From: Stappia indica
Lineage (GTDB): Bacteria > Pseudomonadota > Alphaproteobacteria > Rhizobiales > Stappiaceae
DNA length: 64,000 nt
NCBI RefSeq assembly: GCF_001696535.1
Contig: NZ_MBQE01000003.1
Span: 654,988 to 718,987, forward strand
Direction: 5' to 3'
Both the position numbers and the translations under genes were made by a program. The stretch's first letter is position 1. Each line of letters starts with the position of its first letter. The notes under the pieces are model-generated. The model did no database searches and had not been told where the DNA came from. It saw only the letters and a program-made list of their open reading frames with translations. This document shows, one piece after another, positions 1 through 7,365 of the stretch.

Positions 1-1
1 C

Positions 2-580
2 GGCGTCAGCCTGAACTCGGAGATCGAACTGTTCGGCTATCCTGTCGAGAGCGAGCTGGGCATCTACTTCGTGGTCGCGACCATCGTCTGCGTCTCGATC
101 TGGGTCATCCACCGGCTGAGCCATTCCTACTACGGCAACGCCCTGCGCAGCCTGCGCGAGGACGACCAGTGCGCCGATGCGATGGGCATCAACACGGTGC
201 GGCTGAAGATCGAGTCCTTCATGATCTCGTCCTTCTTCGCCGGCATCGCGGGCGCCCTGTGGGCCTACACCACGCGCTATATCTCGCCGGTGGACTTCGA
301 CTTCGCGGAATCGATCCTGATCCTCGCCATGGTCGTGGTCGGAGGGTTGGGCAGCATTCCCGGCGCCGTCATCGGTGCGCTGCTGCTGATCCTGCTGCCC
401 GAGGTCCTGCGCGACGTCGGCGACATGCGCAATGTCATCGTCGGCTTCGTGCTGTTCTTCTCGATCCTGTTCCTGCCCAAGGGACTGTTCGGGGAGGTGC
501 CCTCGCTCAACTTCATCCGTCGTCAGTTCGGCTCCGCCTGGCAGGACAATCCCGACAAGCAGAAGGTGGGCTGGAAATGA
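2..580 (+). CDS. livM: LivM-type branched-chain amino acid ABC transporter permease (5' truncated by window edge)
   Basis: This is the C-terminal 192 residues of an inner-membrane permease of the LivH/LivM family; the reading frame is open from base 2, so the start lies upstream of the window. Several hydrophobic segments are visible. The coupling-helix region reads ALRSLREDDQCADAMGIN, the typical LivM pattern (small residues, then A-x-x-x-G), and the end has the LFLPKGLFG signature common in LivM proteins. It is followed with a 4-base ATGA overlap by livG and then livF, so it is the last membrane subunit of a liv-type operon. Substrate cannot be read from sequence; the downstream hydrolase hints at an amide or amino-acid-like compound. 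Family assignment is secure; substrate is inference. Confidence 0.9.
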   Translation, partial: GVSLNSEIELFGYPVESELGIYFVVATIVCVSIWVIHRLSHSYYGNALRSLREDDQCADAMGINTVRLKIESFMISSFFAGIAGALWAYTTRYISPVDFDFAESILILAMVVVGGLGSIPGAVIGALLLILLPEVLRDVGDMRNVIVGFVLFFSILFLPKGLFGEVPSLNFIRRQFGSAWQDNPDKQKVGWK

Positions 581-1332
581 CCGCCATGCTCGAGGTGGAC
601 AACGTGTCCCGGCGCTTCGGCGGCCTCATGGCTGTCGACAGCGTCACCACCACCGTCGGAGAGCGGGAACTCGTGGGCCTGATCGGACCGAACGGCGCCG
701 GCAAGACGACGCTGTTCAACCTGATCTCCGGCTTCACCCCGGTCTCGTCGGGCGAGATCCGCTATCGCGGCGAGAAGATCAGCGGCCTCAAGCCGTCGGT
801 TATCGCCTCGAAGGGCATCTCGCGCACGTTCCAGAACCTGCGCGTGTTCCCGAACATGACCGTGTTCGACAACGTGTCCGTCGGCGCGGTCGGGGCCATC
901 GGCCAGAGCCCCTGGCAGGCGATCGCCGGCGGGTCGAAGGGCTCCAAGCAGATCTCCGAGCGCAGCTGGGAGGCGCTGGAGAAGGTCCAGCTGACCCAGT
1001 ATGCCAACGATCTTGCGGCCAACCTTGCCTACGGCAAGCGCAAGTATCTGGAGATCGCCCGCGCATTGGCGATGAACCCGGACCTGCTGATCCTTGACGA
1101 ACCGGCCGCGGGACTGAACGATTCCGAGACGGCGGAGCTGGCCTCCTTCATCAAGGACCTGCATTCCAGCGGCATCACCGTCATGCTCGTCGAGCACGAC
1201 ATGGGCCTGGTGATGAGCATTTGCGAGCGCATCGTCGTGCTGGCGTCGGGCAAGAAGATCGCCGATGCGGAACCGTCGGTCGTCCGGCAGAACCGCGAGG
1301 TGCTGGAAGCCTATCTGGGGGTGGACGAGTGA
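577..1332 (+). CDS. livG: LivG-type ABC transporter ATP-binding protein
   Basis: This 251-residue cytoplasmic ATPase energises the liv-type importer. Visible motifs are Walker A GPNGAGKTT near residue 37, the LivG-type signature region LAYGKRKYLEIARAL in place of a canonical LSGGQ, Walker B LLILDEPAAGLN and the H-loop VEHDM. The chosen ATG overlaps the livM stop as ATGA and gives the usual family length; a longer open frame upstream is only a shadow of livM. It overlaps livF at the 3' end through GTGA, so translation of the three genes is probably coupled. Confidence 0.93.
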   Translation: MTAMLEVDNVSRRFGGLMAVDSVTTTVGERELVGLIGPNGAGKTTLFNLISGFTPVSSGEIRYRGEKISGLKPSVIASKGISRTFQNLRVFPNMTVFDNVSVGAVGAIGQSPWQAIAGGSKGSKQISERSWEALEKVQLTQYANDLAANLAYGKRKYLEIARALAMNPDLLILDEPAAGLNDSETAELASFIKDLHSSGITVMLVEHDMGLVMSICERIVVLASGKKIADAEPSVVRQNREVLEAYLGVDE

Positions 1333-2039
1333 ACGTTCTCGAAATCGCAAACCTGTCCCTGCGGATCGGCGTCCAGGACATCCTGCACGACATCAGCCTG
1401 GACCTCCCCGAGAAGGGCATCTACGCCATTCTCGGCGCCAACGGTGTCGGCAAGACCAGCCTGATGCGCTGCATCTCCGGCATCTACCACCCGACCGGCG
1501 GCGAGATCCGCTACGAGGGCAAGAACATCGTCGGCCTGAAGAGCCACCAGATCGTCGATCTGGGCATTCTCCAGGCCCCCGAGGGCCGGCAGATCTTCTC
1601 CAACATGAGCGTGCTGGAGAACCTGACCATCGGCGGCGGGCCGCTGAAGACGGCCGAGCTCGACCGGGTGCTCGGGCTGTTCCCGAAGCTGAAGGAACGG
1701 CTCAAGCAGGGCGCGGGCTCCCTGTCGGGTGGCGAGCAGCAGATGCTGTGCATCGGCCGTGCGCTGATGCGCCGGCCCAAGGTGCTGCTGCTCGACGAGC
1801 CCTCGCTCGGCCTTGCGCCGATGCTGGTGCGCTTCATCTTCGACCTGGTGGAAGAGATCCGCGCGCAGGGCTACTCGATCCTGATCGTCGAGCAGAACGC
1901 CAAGGCGGCACTGCGCATCGCCGACCGGGCCGCCGTCATCGAGGGCGGCAAGATCGTCATGGAAGGCTCCGCCAAGGAGCTGGCCAGTGACAGCCGCGTC
2001 GCCGATGCCTATCTGGGTGGGCATGTCGCGGCGCATTGA
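1329..2039 (+). CDS. livF: LivF-type ABC transporter ATP-binding protein
   Basis: This 236-residue second ATPase of the importer starts at a GTG that overlaps the livG stop (GTGA). It has Walker A GANGVGKTS, a perfect LSGGEQQ signature, Walker B VLLLDEPSLGLAP and the LivF-type VEQNA H-loop region in which Q-N replaces the usual His. Length and the Y-L-G-G-type end (DAYLGGH) are normal for the family. A 40-base gap separates it from the ATC-hydrolase-like gene, which is probably co-transcribed. Confidence 0.93.
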   Translation: MNVLEIANLSLRIGVQDILHDISLDLPEKGIYAILGANGVGKTSLMRCISGIYHPTGGEIRYEGKNIVGLKSHQIVDLGILQAPEGRQIFSNMSVLENLTIGGGPLKTAELDRVLGLFPKLKERLKQGAGSLSGGEQQMLCIGRALMRRPKVLLLDEPSLGLAPMLVRFIFDLVEEIRAQGYSILIVEQNAKAALRIADRAAVIEGGKIVMEGSAKELASDSRVADAYLGGHVAAH

Positions 2040-2079
2040 GCCGCGGCATCGGGCACGACACACGAAAGAGGGATCCACG

Positions 2080-2550
2080 ATGACGCTGCCGATGATCGAG
2101 AAACGCCGCATCGAGGCCGCGGTCCTCAAGCACGTCTTCGATGTGCTGGTGGAGCGGCACGGGCGCGAGGAAGCGGAAAAGGTGATCGGCGAGGCCGTCT
2201 CCAACTCCGCCATCGCGCAGGGCAAGGAGTTCCGGGAGAAGGAGCCGCAGGAGCCCAACCTCGAGAACTTCGCCGACCTGCTGCCGCTGTGGCAGATGGA
2301 CGACGCGCTGCAGATCGAGGTGCTGGAGAAGGGGCCGGACCGGCTCGACTTCAACGTCAAGCGCTGCCGCTATTCCGAGGTCTACAAGGAGATGGGGCTC
2401 GGCGATATCGGCCACCTGCTCTCCTGCAATCGCGATGGCGACTTCTGCATCGGCTACAATCCGAAGATGGAGCTGACGCGCACCCAGACGATCATGAAGG
2501 GCGCGTCCCATTGCGACTTCCGCTACCGGCTGAAGCCGGCGGCCGAGTAA
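2080..2550 (+). CDS. L-2-amino-thiazoline-4-carboxylic acid hydrolase family protein
   Basis: This 156-residue soluble protein resembles the ATC hydrolase family (L-2-amino-thiazoline-4-carboxylate hydrolase). That family acts on a cyclic thiazoline in bacterial L-cysteine formation, but most members are uncharacterised. The central region with LPLWQMDDAL and the C-terminal block around HLLSCNRDGDFCIGYN, ending in CDFRYR, is the typical pattern, including conserved Cys residues near positions 114, 120 and 147. The ATG has a purine-rich leader (GAAAGAGGGATCCACG). It sits last in the liv operon before a terminator, so the transporter may import the substrate of this enzyme. The family call is from memory of the pattern; the physiological substrate is not known. 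Confidence 0.72.
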   Translation: MTLPMIEKRRIEAAVLKHVFDVLVERHGREEAEKVIGEAVSNSAIAQGKEFREKEPQEPNLENFADLLPLWQMDDALQIEVLEKGPDRLDFNVKRCRYSEVYKEMGLGDIGHLLSCNRDGDFCIGYNPKMELTRTQTIMKGASHCDFRYRLKPAAE

Positions 2551-2578
2551 GCCTCTCCGCTTTCCTGTTTCGACACGA

Positions 2579-2613
2579 CGGCGCGGCTCTCACGGGCCGC
2601 GCCGTTTTCTTTC
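2579..2613 (+). terminator. Rho-independent terminator after the liv/ATC-hydrolase operon
   Basis: A perfect 9-bp GC stem (CGGCGCGGC at 2579-2587 with GCCGCGCCG at 2596-2604) with an 8-base loop is followed directly by TTTTCTTTC. It ends the plus-strand operon and overlaps the 3' end of the convergent eamA gene. Confidence 0.85.
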
Positions 2614-3510
2614 GGTCAAGACGAGGCCGATGCCGCAGGCGGCGATCAGTGCGGCGCCGACCAGCGTCAGCGGGCGCGGCGGCAGGTCGAACAGCACCAG
2701 ATCGAACAGGGCGGCCCAGATGACCGCCGAGTAGCGGGTGGCGGCGACCATGGTCGAATGGCGGGCCCGTGTCGCTGAGGCGATCAGCAGGTTGCTGAGG
2801 ATGTAGAAGACGATCATCGCCGCGATGATGCCCGTCTCGCCCGCGACCAGCGGTCGCCAGTCGCTGAGGACCCCCATGGCAAGCGCCAGGATCAGCGTCG
2901 CGACGCTGGCGGTGAAGGACAGCTCGAGGCTCGGCACGCTCGAGGCGCGCCGGCTCGTCAGCATGTCGCGGGCGACGTAGAAGGCGGCCGAGCCGACAGC
3001 GGAGAGGGCGCCTTCCATGCTGCCGGCCAGCGCCGGGCCGGTGGCGATCAGCGCGCCGGAAAACGCCAGCAGCAGCAGGATGCGCCCGCGCGGCGACAGG
3101 GGCTCGCCCGCCAGCAGCCAGTTCATCGCCATGACCCCGATGGGAATGGTCATCATCACCGTGGCGACGAAGCTGAGCGGGGCGAGGGTGAGCGCGTGCA
3201 TCAAGCCGGCCGTCGCGATGGCCTCCAGCGCTGCACGCGCCAGCACCACGCGCGGCGGCCAGCGCAGGCCGCGCCGGATCATCAGCGGCAGCAGGATGAA
3301 GATCGTGCCCACCGCCCGCAGCAGGATCAGCTGGCTGGTCGGCATCACCGCCAGCAGCTTGACGCAGGCATTGTTGATGTTGCCGGCGCCTGTCGCCAGC
3401 AAGCCCTCGATCAGCGGCCGCCGGTCGCCGGGGGGCGGCGGCGGGCCGTGATCAGGGAGGGGCTGCCCGGATTTGAGGTGATCGCGCAATCGGCCGGCAT
3501 CTGACGGCAT
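2590..3510 (-). CDS. EamA/DMT family transporter
   Basis: This is a 306-residue inner-membrane protein of the drug/metabolite transporter superfamily, with about ten hydrophobic segments in two EamA repeats and a basic C-terminus (TERKRRGP). The start chosen is the ATG giving MPSDAGRL, which yields the normal family length; the open frame extends upstream without any hydrophobic or family-like sequence. It is the last gene of a minus-strand set dgoK-dgoA-eamA (36-base gap to dgoA) and could export a sugar-acid intermediate or unrelated metabolite. Substrate is unknown. Confidence 0.85.
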   Translation of the reverse strand: MPSDAGRLRDHLKSGQPLPDHGPPPPPGDRRPLIEGLLATGAGNINNACVKLLAVMPTSQLILLRAVGTIFILLPLMIRRGLRWPPRVVLARAALEAIATAGLMHALTLAPLSFVATVMMTIPIGVMAMNWLLAGEPLSPRGRILLLLAFSGALIATGPALAGSMEGALSAVGSAAFYVARDMLTSRRASSVPSLELSFTASVATLILALAMGVLSDWRPLVAGETGIIAAMIVFYILSNLLIASATRARHSTMVAATRYSAVIWAALFDLVLFDLPPRPLTLVGAALIAACGIGLVLTERKRRGP

Positions 3511-3545
3511 GGCGGTTGGAATCCCGAAGGGAGGACGAGGGGGAA

Positions 3546-4178
3546 TCAGGTGCCGGGGAAGGCCTTGCGGGCAGCCGCGACCAGGCCGCGTGCCTTGTCC
3601 GCAAGTTCGTCGAGGGAAAGGCCGGGCCGGTAGAGCGAGGAGCCGAGGCCGAAGCCGCTGGCGCCGGCCTGGCACCAGGGCGCCATCGTCGTGGTGTCGA
3701 TGCCGCCGACGGGCAGCAGCAGCGCGTCCTTCGGCATGACGCTGCGCCAGGCCTTCAGCGCGCGGGGCTCCATCGCCTCGGCCGGGAAGAGCTTCAGCGC
3801 GTCAGCCCCCTGGCGCAGCGCGGCGAAGGCCTCCGACGGGGTGGCAACGCCCGGAAGCGTCGCGAGCCCGCTCGCCTGGGCTTCCGCTACCACGTCGGGC
3901 GCGTAGTTCGGCGCGACCATCAGCCGACCGCCAACATCGGCAAGCCGTCGGCACTGCTCAGGCTCGAGCACCGTTCCGGCGCCGATCAGCGCGCGTTCGC
4001 CGTGGGATTTCGCCAGCTTGCCGATGCTGGCGAAGGGATCGGGCGAGTTGAGCGGAACCTCGATGATGCGGAAGCCGGCCTCGAACAGGACATCGGCGAC
4101 ATCGGTGACTTCCGCGGGGGTGACGCCGCGCAGGATGGCAATGAGCGGGCAGGCGGCGAGCGCTTCGCGCAAGGTCAT
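3546..4178 (-). CDS. dgoA: 2-dehydro-3-deoxy-6-phosphogalactonate aldolase
   Basis: This 210-residue class I aldolase belongs to the KDPG/KDPGal family. It cleaves 2-dehydro-3-deoxy-6-phosphogalactonate to pyruvate and glyceraldehyde 3-phosphate in the cytoplasm. The Schiff-base lysine is K129 in DALKLFPAEAM, and the catalytic base is E40 in FRIIEVPLNSP. The PVGGI phosphate-binding segment is present near residue 158. The KDPGal rather than KDPG assignment rests on the NSPDP segment and on pairing with the kinase dgoK, whose stop overlaps this start as ATGA. Together the two enzymes complete the DeLey-Doudoroff (galactonate) branch. Confidence 0.9.
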   Translation of the reverse strand: MTLREALAACPLIAILRGVTPAEVTDVADVLFEAGFRIIEVPLNSPDPFASIGKLAKSHGERALIGAGTVLEPEQCRRLADVGGRLMVAPNYAPDVVAEAQASGLATLPGVATPSEAFAALRQGADALKLFPAEAMEPRALKAWRSVMPKDALLLPVGGIDTTTMAPWCQAGASGFGLGSSLYRPGLSLDELADKARGLVAAARKAFPGT

Positions 4179-5140
4179 GTCAGGTCTCCCTTGGCCGCGG
4201 CGAGGATCTGCCGGGCGCCGTCGATTGCGGCATGGTCGCTCCCCTCCACGACATCCAGTCCGAAATGGCGGGCGACGATGGCATAGCGGCGGTTGAGACC
4301 GTCATTGCCGACGATGCCGATGCGATTGCCCTTGCTGAACTCGCTTCTGGCGAAAAAGCCGCAATTGCGAGCCTGGCGGAACTCCTGCGCGATCAGGAGC
4401 CCCGAGACGTAGTCGCGAATTTCGCCGGGGGCAAGCTTGCCGGCGAGCATGCCGGTGCGTGCGGCGAAGACCAGCGAGAGCATGGCATCGCCCTCCGCGG
4501 CCTCGGGCGAGCCGTCAGCGATGCCGCGCTCGAAGGCGGCCATGTCTTCCGCAGCGCTTTCCGAGCCGGCGGCCGCGCGGGCAATGAAGGAATGCTGCGT
4601 CAGGAGCGCGAAGAACTCGCCGGTGACGAAGGTGCGGAAGCCCGAGATCCGTCCGCCGGCAACCCGCGCCCACTTGCTGTGGGTGCCGGGCAGCACGAGC
4701 GTTGCGTCCTTTTCCAGGCCGAAGCCGACGATCTGGGTCTCCTCGCCGCGCATCACATCGGGGAAGGGCGCGCGGGCCGGATCGTTGATGCCGGCGAGCA
4801 GGATGGCGCGCGAGCCGTTGGCGAGAGTGCGGGTGATCGTGCCTTTCGCGAGATCCTGGACCGAGCACGGGCAGGGGACATAGGGCACCTCGATCCAGCC
4901 GTTGCGGCTGGTGACCATGCCGACCAGCACGATGTCGAGCGGACCTTCCGCCGCAAGCCATGGCGCGAGCAGGGCCAGCAGACGATCCTCGAAGGTGTGC
5001 TTTTCCACAAACTGGATGCCGTCGCCCGTCTCGATGCGGTCGCGCTGCGTGCCGTCGGCGGCGAGCAACACCGCGCGGAAGGAGGTGGTGCCCCAGTCGA
5101 CGACGACATGCGGCGCATTGAGGGCGGAGGGGGAGGGCAT
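4175..5140 (-). CDS. dgoK: 2-dehydro-3-deoxygalactonokinase
   Basis: This 321-residue sugar-acid kinase phosphorylates 2-dehydro-3-deoxy-D-galactonate at C6. The N-terminal phosphate-1 motif VVDWGTTSFRAV and the internal LVLPGTHSKWARV segment are typical of DgoK. The ATG giving MPSPSALN is preferred because AAAGGA lies just upstream. An in-frame ATG 42 bases earlier has no good ribosome site and adds residues unlike the family. It is first in the minus-strand operon with dgoA and eamA and diverges from the DHDPS-family gene across a 114-base promoter region with an IclR-type palindrome. Confidence 0.9.
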   Translation of the reverse strand: MPSPSALNAPHVVVDWGTTSFRAVLLAADGTQRDRIETGDGIQFVEKHTFEDRLLALLAPWLAAEGPLDIVLVGMVTSRNGWIEVPYVPCPCSVQDLAKGTITRTLANGSRAILLAGINDPARAPFPDVMRGEETQIVGFGLEKDATLVLPGTHSKWARVAGGRISGFRTFVTGEFFALLTQHSFIARAAAGSESAAEDMAAFERGIADGSPEAAEGDAMLSLVFAARTGMLAGKLAPGEIRDYVSGLLIAQEFRQARNCGFFARSEFSKGNRIGIVGNDGLNRRYAIVARHFGLDVVEGSDHAAIDGARQILAAAKGDLT

Positions 5141-5220
5141 GAATCGGTCCTTTCGGGGAGCGGCGGTCAGGCGAGCATTCATGCTTGTCTTAGCCCCAGA
5201 AACAAGATAGTGTCAATTTA

Positions 5221-5235
5221 TGAAACATAGTCTCA
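5221..5235. promoter_or_regulatory. Candidate IclR/KdgR-type operator between dgoK and the DHDPS-family gene
   Basis: TGAAACATAGTCTCA is a near-perfect 15-bp palindrome (arms TGAAAC / GTCTCA, one mismatch per arm, ATA centre) in the AT-rich divergent promoter. Its form is like IclR-family operators such as KdgR sites (TGAAAC...GTTTCA). Two IclR-type proteins are encoded nearby (12558-14288 and 15730-16533). Its position is right for co-regulating both divergent operons. Binding is inferred. Confidence 0.55.
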
Positions 5236-5254
5236 CATATTGGACATAGACGAC

Positions 5255-6178
5255 ATGGCTGATCTTGCCGGCATCCTTCCGGTTCTCCCCACGCCCTTCA
5301 CGCAAGACGGGAAGGTGGATCTTCAGGCGATGCGTCGCCTGGTGCGCTTCGCGCTCGATTGCGACGTGGATGGCGTGGTGTTCCCGGGCTTTGCCAGCGA
5401 GGTGGAGCAGCTGGAGGCGGGCGAGCGTGCCGAGTTGCTGGGCCTGGTGGCGCAGGAGGTCGGCGGCAAGGTGCCGGTGGTTGCCGGCGCCAGTGCGCCG
5501 ACCGCGGCGGACGTGATTGCTCATGGCCGCGTGGCGGCCTCTGTCGGCGTCACCTGGCTGATGATCCAGCCGCCGGTCTCCATCGGGCGCGAGGCGGGGG
5601 CGGTGACGGCGTTCTTCAGCGAGGTCGCGGCCGGTCTGCCTGAGGCGCGCATCGTGCTGCAGAACGCGCCGGCGCCGCGCGGTTCTGACATCGCGCCGCA
5701 GGTGCTGGTCGAGGTGGCGCGCGCCGTGCCGCAGATCGCCTATGTCAAGGAAGAGACCCTGCCGGCCGGGCCGGCAATCAGCCATCTGCTGGCCCATCGG
5801 CCGCAGACGCTGGCCGGCGTCATCGGCGGCGGCGGGGCGCGTTACATTCTCGATGAATATGCGCGCGGCGCCTGCGCGGCGATGCCGGCCATCGAGATCG
5901 CCGACGAGCATGTCGCGCTCGACCGGGCCTGGCGCGAGGGGCGCATCGCCGAGGCGCGAGAGGTCTATGTGCGGACCCTGCCGCTGCTGACGCTGCAGGC
6001 CGTCTACCGGATGCGCCTGACCAAGTATGTGATGGTCCGTCGCGGTATTCTGGAGAACACCATCGTGCGCGCGCCGACGCCGGAGCTCGACGGCCCGGCC
6101 TGTTCGGACATCGACGCCAACCTTGCCGCGCTCGGCATCGGTGCCCCGCGGGCGGCGGCCGCCGGGGGCGCCCGATGA
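5255..6178 (+). CDS. Dihydrodipicolinate synthase family lyase (sugar-acid aldolase/dehydratase-like)
   Basis: This 307-residue TIM-barrel protein belongs to the DapA/NAL/KdgD superfamily of Schiff-base lyases. The lysine is K165 in IAYVKEE. Two usual superfamily features are altered: the GTTGE loop reads GFASE, and the conserved Tyr of the YN-P motif is replaced by Gln (IVLQNAPAPRG). It is therefore not a true DapA and probably not a standard KdgD. The ATG at 5255 is chosen over an in-frame TTG at 5240, which lies close to the palindromic operator. It overlaps the next gene (enolase-superfamily dehydratase) by ATGA, suggesting consecutive steps on an acid sugar. Exact reaction is not assigned. 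Confidence 0.78.
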   Translation: MADLAGILPVLPTPFTQDGKVDLQAMRRLVRFALDCDVDGVVFPGFASEVEQLEAGERAELLGLVAQEVGGKVPVVAGASAPTAADVIAHGRVAASVGVTWLMIQPPVSIGREAGAVTAFFSEVAAGLPEARIVLQNAPAPRGSDIAPQVLVEVARAVPQIAYVKEETLPAGPAISHLLAHRPQTLAGVIGGGGARYILDEYARGACAAMPAIEIADEHVALDRAWREGRIAEAREVYVRTLPLLTLQAVYRMRLTKYVMVRRGILENTIVRAPTPELDGPACSDIDANLAALGIGAPRAAAAGGAR

Positions 6179-7344
6179 GCGACGCTGTCCGCAGCATCGA
6201 GGTCTTCACGCTGACGCAGACGCGGGACACGCCCTATCTCGGGACGGCCCGCAAGGGCGAGGAGCCGAATGCGCGCGGCTATCTGGTGCGCAAGGGCAAC
6301 CGCACCGTCTATCCGACCTTCGACCGCAGCGTGCTGCTGCGCGTCGAGACGCGCGACGGCGTTACCGGCTGGGGCGAGACCTACGGCCTCGTCGCGCCCG
6401 GCGCCGTTGCCGAGATCGTCAAGGATCTGCTCGCCGACTTCACCATCGGCCGCGATCCGGCCGATCCGTCGGCCATCTACGACGACCTCTACGACCTGAT
6501 GCGGGTGCGCGGCTATACGGGGGGCTTCTACGTCGACGCTCTCGCCGCCATCGACATCGCCCTGTGGGACATCGCCGGGCAGATCGCCGGCAAGCCGGTG
6601 GCGGAGCTCCTGGGCGGCGACCGCTCGAAGACCATTCCCGCCTATGTCTCGGGCCTGCCCGAGGCGACCCGCAAGGCCCGCGCCGAGCTCGCCCTGTCGT
6701 GGCAGGCGCGCGGGTTCGATGCGTTCAAGTTCGCGACGCCGGTCGCCGACGACGGCCCGGCGGCGGAGATGGAGAGCTTGCGTGCGGCGCTCGGCCCCGA
6801 CGCGCGGATCGCCGCCGACATGCACTGGAACCAGACGGCAGGTGAGGCGCTGGCCCTGATCGAGGCGATGAAGCCGCACGGGCTGTGGTTCGCCGAGGCG
6901 CCGGTCTACACCGAGGACATTGCCGGCCTGGAGGCAGTGTCCAAGGGCACGGACGTGCCCATCGCCGTCGGCGAGGAATGGCGCACGGTCTGGGACATGC
7001 GGCACCGGGTGGAGCGCTGCCGCATCGCCATCGTCCAGCCGGAGATGGGGCACAAGGGCATCACCAACTTCACCCGCATCGGCGCGCTGGCGGCGGAGCG
7101 GGGCATCGAGGTGATCCCGCATGCGACCATCGGCGCCGGCATCTTCCTGGCCGCCAGCCTGCAGGCGAGCGCATCGCTGCCGACGCTGACCGGCCACGAG
7201 TTCCAGCATTCGATCTTCGAACCTAACCGGCGCCTCCTTGCAGGTGACATGGACTGCGCGGACGGCGTCTACCGCCTCCCGACCGGTCCGGGTCTTGGAG
7301 TGCGTCCGTCGGAGGAAGCGCTGCGGCTGATGCAGCGGATATAA
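6175..7344 (+). CDS. Mandelate racemase/muconate lactonizing enzyme family protein (acid-sugar dehydratase or cycloisomerase)
   Basis: This 389-residue enolase-superfamily enzyme carries the three Mg2+ ligands D215 (AADMHWN), E241 (WFAEAPV) and E267 (AVGEEW). It also has H316 in VIPHATIG as a probable general base, K185 in the DAFKFATP strand and H217 beside the first ligand. This arrangement fits MandRac-type sugar-acid dehydratases (galactonate, glucarate and related) or galactarolactone cycloisomerase. Its overlap with the DHDPS-family gene and its place just upstream of a sugar ABC transporter support dehydration or ring-opening of the imported acid sugar to a 2-keto-3-deoxy acid. Substrate stereochemistry cannot be told from motifs. 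Confidence 0.85.
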   Translation: MSDAVRSIEVFTLTQTRDTPYLGTARKGEEPNARGYLVRKGNRTVYPTFDRSVLLRVETRDGVTGWGETYGLVAPGAVAEIVKDLLADFTIGRDPADPSAIYDDLYDLMRVRGYTGGFYVDALAAIDIALWDIAGQIAGKPVAELLGGDRSKTIPAYVSGLPEATRKARAELALSWQARGFDAFKFATPVADDGPAAEMESLRAALGPDARIAADMHWNQTAGEALALIEAMKPHGLWFAEAPVYTEDIAGLEAVSKGTDVPIAVGEEWRTVWDMRHRVERCRIAIVQPEMGHKGITNFTRIGALAAERGIEVIPHATIGAGIFLAASLQASASLPTLTGHEFQHSIFEPNRRLLAGDMDCADGVYRLPTGPGLGVRPSEEALRLMQRI

Positions 7345-7365
7345 AAGCCAAGTGGAGGAAACGCG

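Noticed and set aside
5240..5254. TTG start for the DHDPS-family gene
   Set aside because: It begins five bases after the palindromic operator and lacks a ribosome site; the ATG at 5255 gives the usual N-terminus just before the first barrel strand.
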